In this document: one piece after another, positions 15,310 to 16,101 of the stretch
Layout of the letters: the number at the start of each line of letters is the position of its first letter
Position numbering within the stretch: the first letter of the stretch is position 1
Source of the DNA: JBCCEV01 sp039030125
Lineage (GTDB): Bacteria > Pseudomonadota > Gammaproteobacteria > Ga0077536
Reading direction: 5' to 3'
Assembly: GCA_039030125.1 (NCBI GenBank)
Contig: JBCCEV010000100.1
Location: forward strand, 1 to 16,101
Length of the DNA: 16,101 bases
Position numbers and translations under genes: made by a program
The notes under the pieces: model-generated
Told to the model about the DNA's origin: nothing
The model's input: the letters and a program-made list of their open reading frames with translations, nothing else
The model's database searches: none

Positions 15310-16050
15310 TTAGGCCGCCAGTGTGGCGATTGCCGCGGCCAAAACCTTCGCGATCCGTTCCATGCCCTTTTGCAATTCATCGGCAATATTTGCTTCGGTG
15401 ATCGGCCCACCAGCGCGGCCTGCACCCCAATTAACCACCAAGGAAATATTGCCGTAATCGATTTCCGCCTCGCGCGCCAAGCCTGCTTCCGGCATGCCGG
15501 TCATGCCAACAATGGAACAGCCGTCTCGCTCCAATCGATCGATCTCCGCAGCCGTCTCCAGTCGCGGGCCTTGCGTCGCGGCGTAAGTGCCACCGGCAAC
15601 AAACGTGGCCTTGCTGGATTGGCAAGCTGAGATCAGTGCCTGGCGAACCGCTGCGGTGTAGGGCTCGGTGATATCAACGTGGCTCGGGCCACTTTGTCGG
15701 CCATCAAAAAAAGTATGCTCTCGCCCGTAGGTGTAGTCGATGATTTGATCGGGGATCACCAATACCCCCGGACCCGCGTCGCTTGCGATCCCGCCGACCG
15801 CCGTGGTGGCCAAAATTGTCTTTACGCCGACATTTTTGAGTGCCGAGATATTTGCCCGGTAATTCACTAAGTGCGGCGGTAGATGGTGATCCTCACCATG
15901 CCGCGGTAAGAACGCGATATCCACGTCGGCAAGTTTGCCGGTGACGACCGGCGCCGAAGGCTCACCGAAATCTGTCGTCACGGAGGTGCGCGACTCGCCA
16001 CTGAGTGCCGTCAACGCGTATAGACCGCTGCCGCCGATGATCCCAATCAT
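15310..16050 (-). CDS. S-methyl-5'-thioinosine phosphorylase
   Basis: This belongs to the trimeric purine nucleoside / MTA phosphorylase family (246 residues). Visible motifs are the N-terminal IIGGSGLY (phosphate site), LPRHGEDHHLPPHLVNYRANI (48-68, split as RHG 50-52 and NYRAN 63-67), TYGREHTFF, AATQGPRLET (157-166) and GMTGMPEAGLARE. In MTA phosphorylases the base-recognition position is Asp (human Asp220, in ATDYD). Here the aligned stretch reads VVNWGAG with Asn207, as in enzymes that bind 6-oxopurines. This points to methylthioinosine rather than methylthioadenosine, as shown for Pseudomonas aeruginosa PA3004. The product would be hypoxanthine plus methylthioribose-1-phosphate. Its stop faces csiV with 6 bases between. 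Two bases upstream of its start ends a probable hypoxanthine phosphoribosyltransferase gene, which fits the salvage role. MTA phosphorylase (mtnP) remains the alternative. Confidence 0.85.
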   Translation of the reverse strand: MIGIIGGSGLYALTALSGESRTSVTTDFGEPSAPVVTGKLADVDIAFLPRHGEDHHLPPHLVNYRANISALKNVGVKTILATTAVGGIASDAGPGVLVIPDQIIDYTYGREHTFFDGRQSGPSHVDITEPYTAAVRQALISACQSSKATFVAGGTYAATQGPRLETAAEIDRLERDGCSIVGMTGMPEAGLAREAEIDYGNISLVVNWGAGRAGGPITEANIADELQKGMERIAKVLAAAIATLAA

Positions 16051-16052
16051 GT

Positions 16053-16101
16053 TTATTCTGCCAAGGCGAAGATACCGGGCGCGTTGCGAAGGTATCCTTT
16101 G
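16053..16101 (-). CDS. C-terminal end of a probable hypoxanthine(-guanine) phosphoribosyltransferase
   Basis: Reading the minus strand from the window edge gives KGYLRNAPGIFALAE and then TAA (16055-16053), two bases before the start of the methylthioinosine phosphorylase gene. The pattern KGYxRNxPGIxAL resembles the C-terminus of HPRT-type enzymes, where a KxRNLPxI-like segment is conserved. That enzyme would convert the hypoxanthine made by its neighbour into IMP. Only 15 residues are visible, so both the gene and its family are tentative. The two genes would be in one operon. Confidence 0.5.
   Translation of the reverse strand, partial: KGYLRNAPGIFALAE

Overview
The window is a stretch of conserved housekeeping chromosome from a gammaproteobacterium, GC-rich at roughly the mid-50s percent by eye. 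No phage, IS element, CRISPR array, tRNA or rRNA is visible, and coding density is very high. Three things point to Gammaproteobacteria: the run pheA-tyrA-aroA-cmk-rpsA-ihfB-lapA-lapB-pyrF, the pair mfd plus a CsiV-like gene, and a methylthioinosine-type phosphorylase. It is not Enterobacterales-like, because TyrA has no chorismate mutase domain and aroA belongs to the CP4/Bacillus-like group. It is not Pseudomonas-like, because tyrA and aroA are separate genes and neither serC nor hisC lies in the cluster. I cannot place it below class level.

Layout. Positions 1-2568 hold gyrA, missing only about its first 11 codons. A 111-base gap with weak promoter- and hairpin-like signals follows. Positions 2680-6653 are a compact aromatic amino acid block (pheA, tyrA, aroA) ending in cmk, which overlaps aroA by 4 bases. 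A 151-base non-coding leader with hairpins and no Shine-Dalgarno sequence next to the start precedes rpsA (6805-8478), followed by ihfB. After a 104-base gap with an extended -10 promoter candidate come lapA and lapB (overlapping by 11 bases), pyrF (its ATG directly abuts the lapB stop), mfd, and a small secreted CsiV-family gene that shares one base with mfd. All of these are on the plus strand. A minus-strand pair converges on them at 15303/15310: an S-methyl-5'-thioinosine phosphorylase gene and, at the very edge, the last 15 codons of what looks like a hypoxanthine phosphoribosyltransferase.

How the genes work together. AroA makes the chorismate precursor. PheA and TyrA pull chorismate and prephenate toward phenylalanine and tyrosine. 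Cmk and PyrF serve pyrimidine nucleotide supply. RpsA and IhfB are a translation and a nucleoid factor. LapA and LapB control LpxC turnover and so lipopolysaccharide level. Mfd couples repair to transcription, and the CsiV-like protein is probably a periplasmic cell-wall factor. The minus-strand pair would form a salvage route from methylthioinosine to hypoxanthine to IMP.

I did not find an undescribed system. The points most worth checking are the rpsA leader, a 2- to 3-fold excess of GATC sites, the acidic tail on IhfB, the absence of serC and hisC, the coenzyme-binding residues of TyrA, and the methylthioinosine/hypoxanthine salvage pair.
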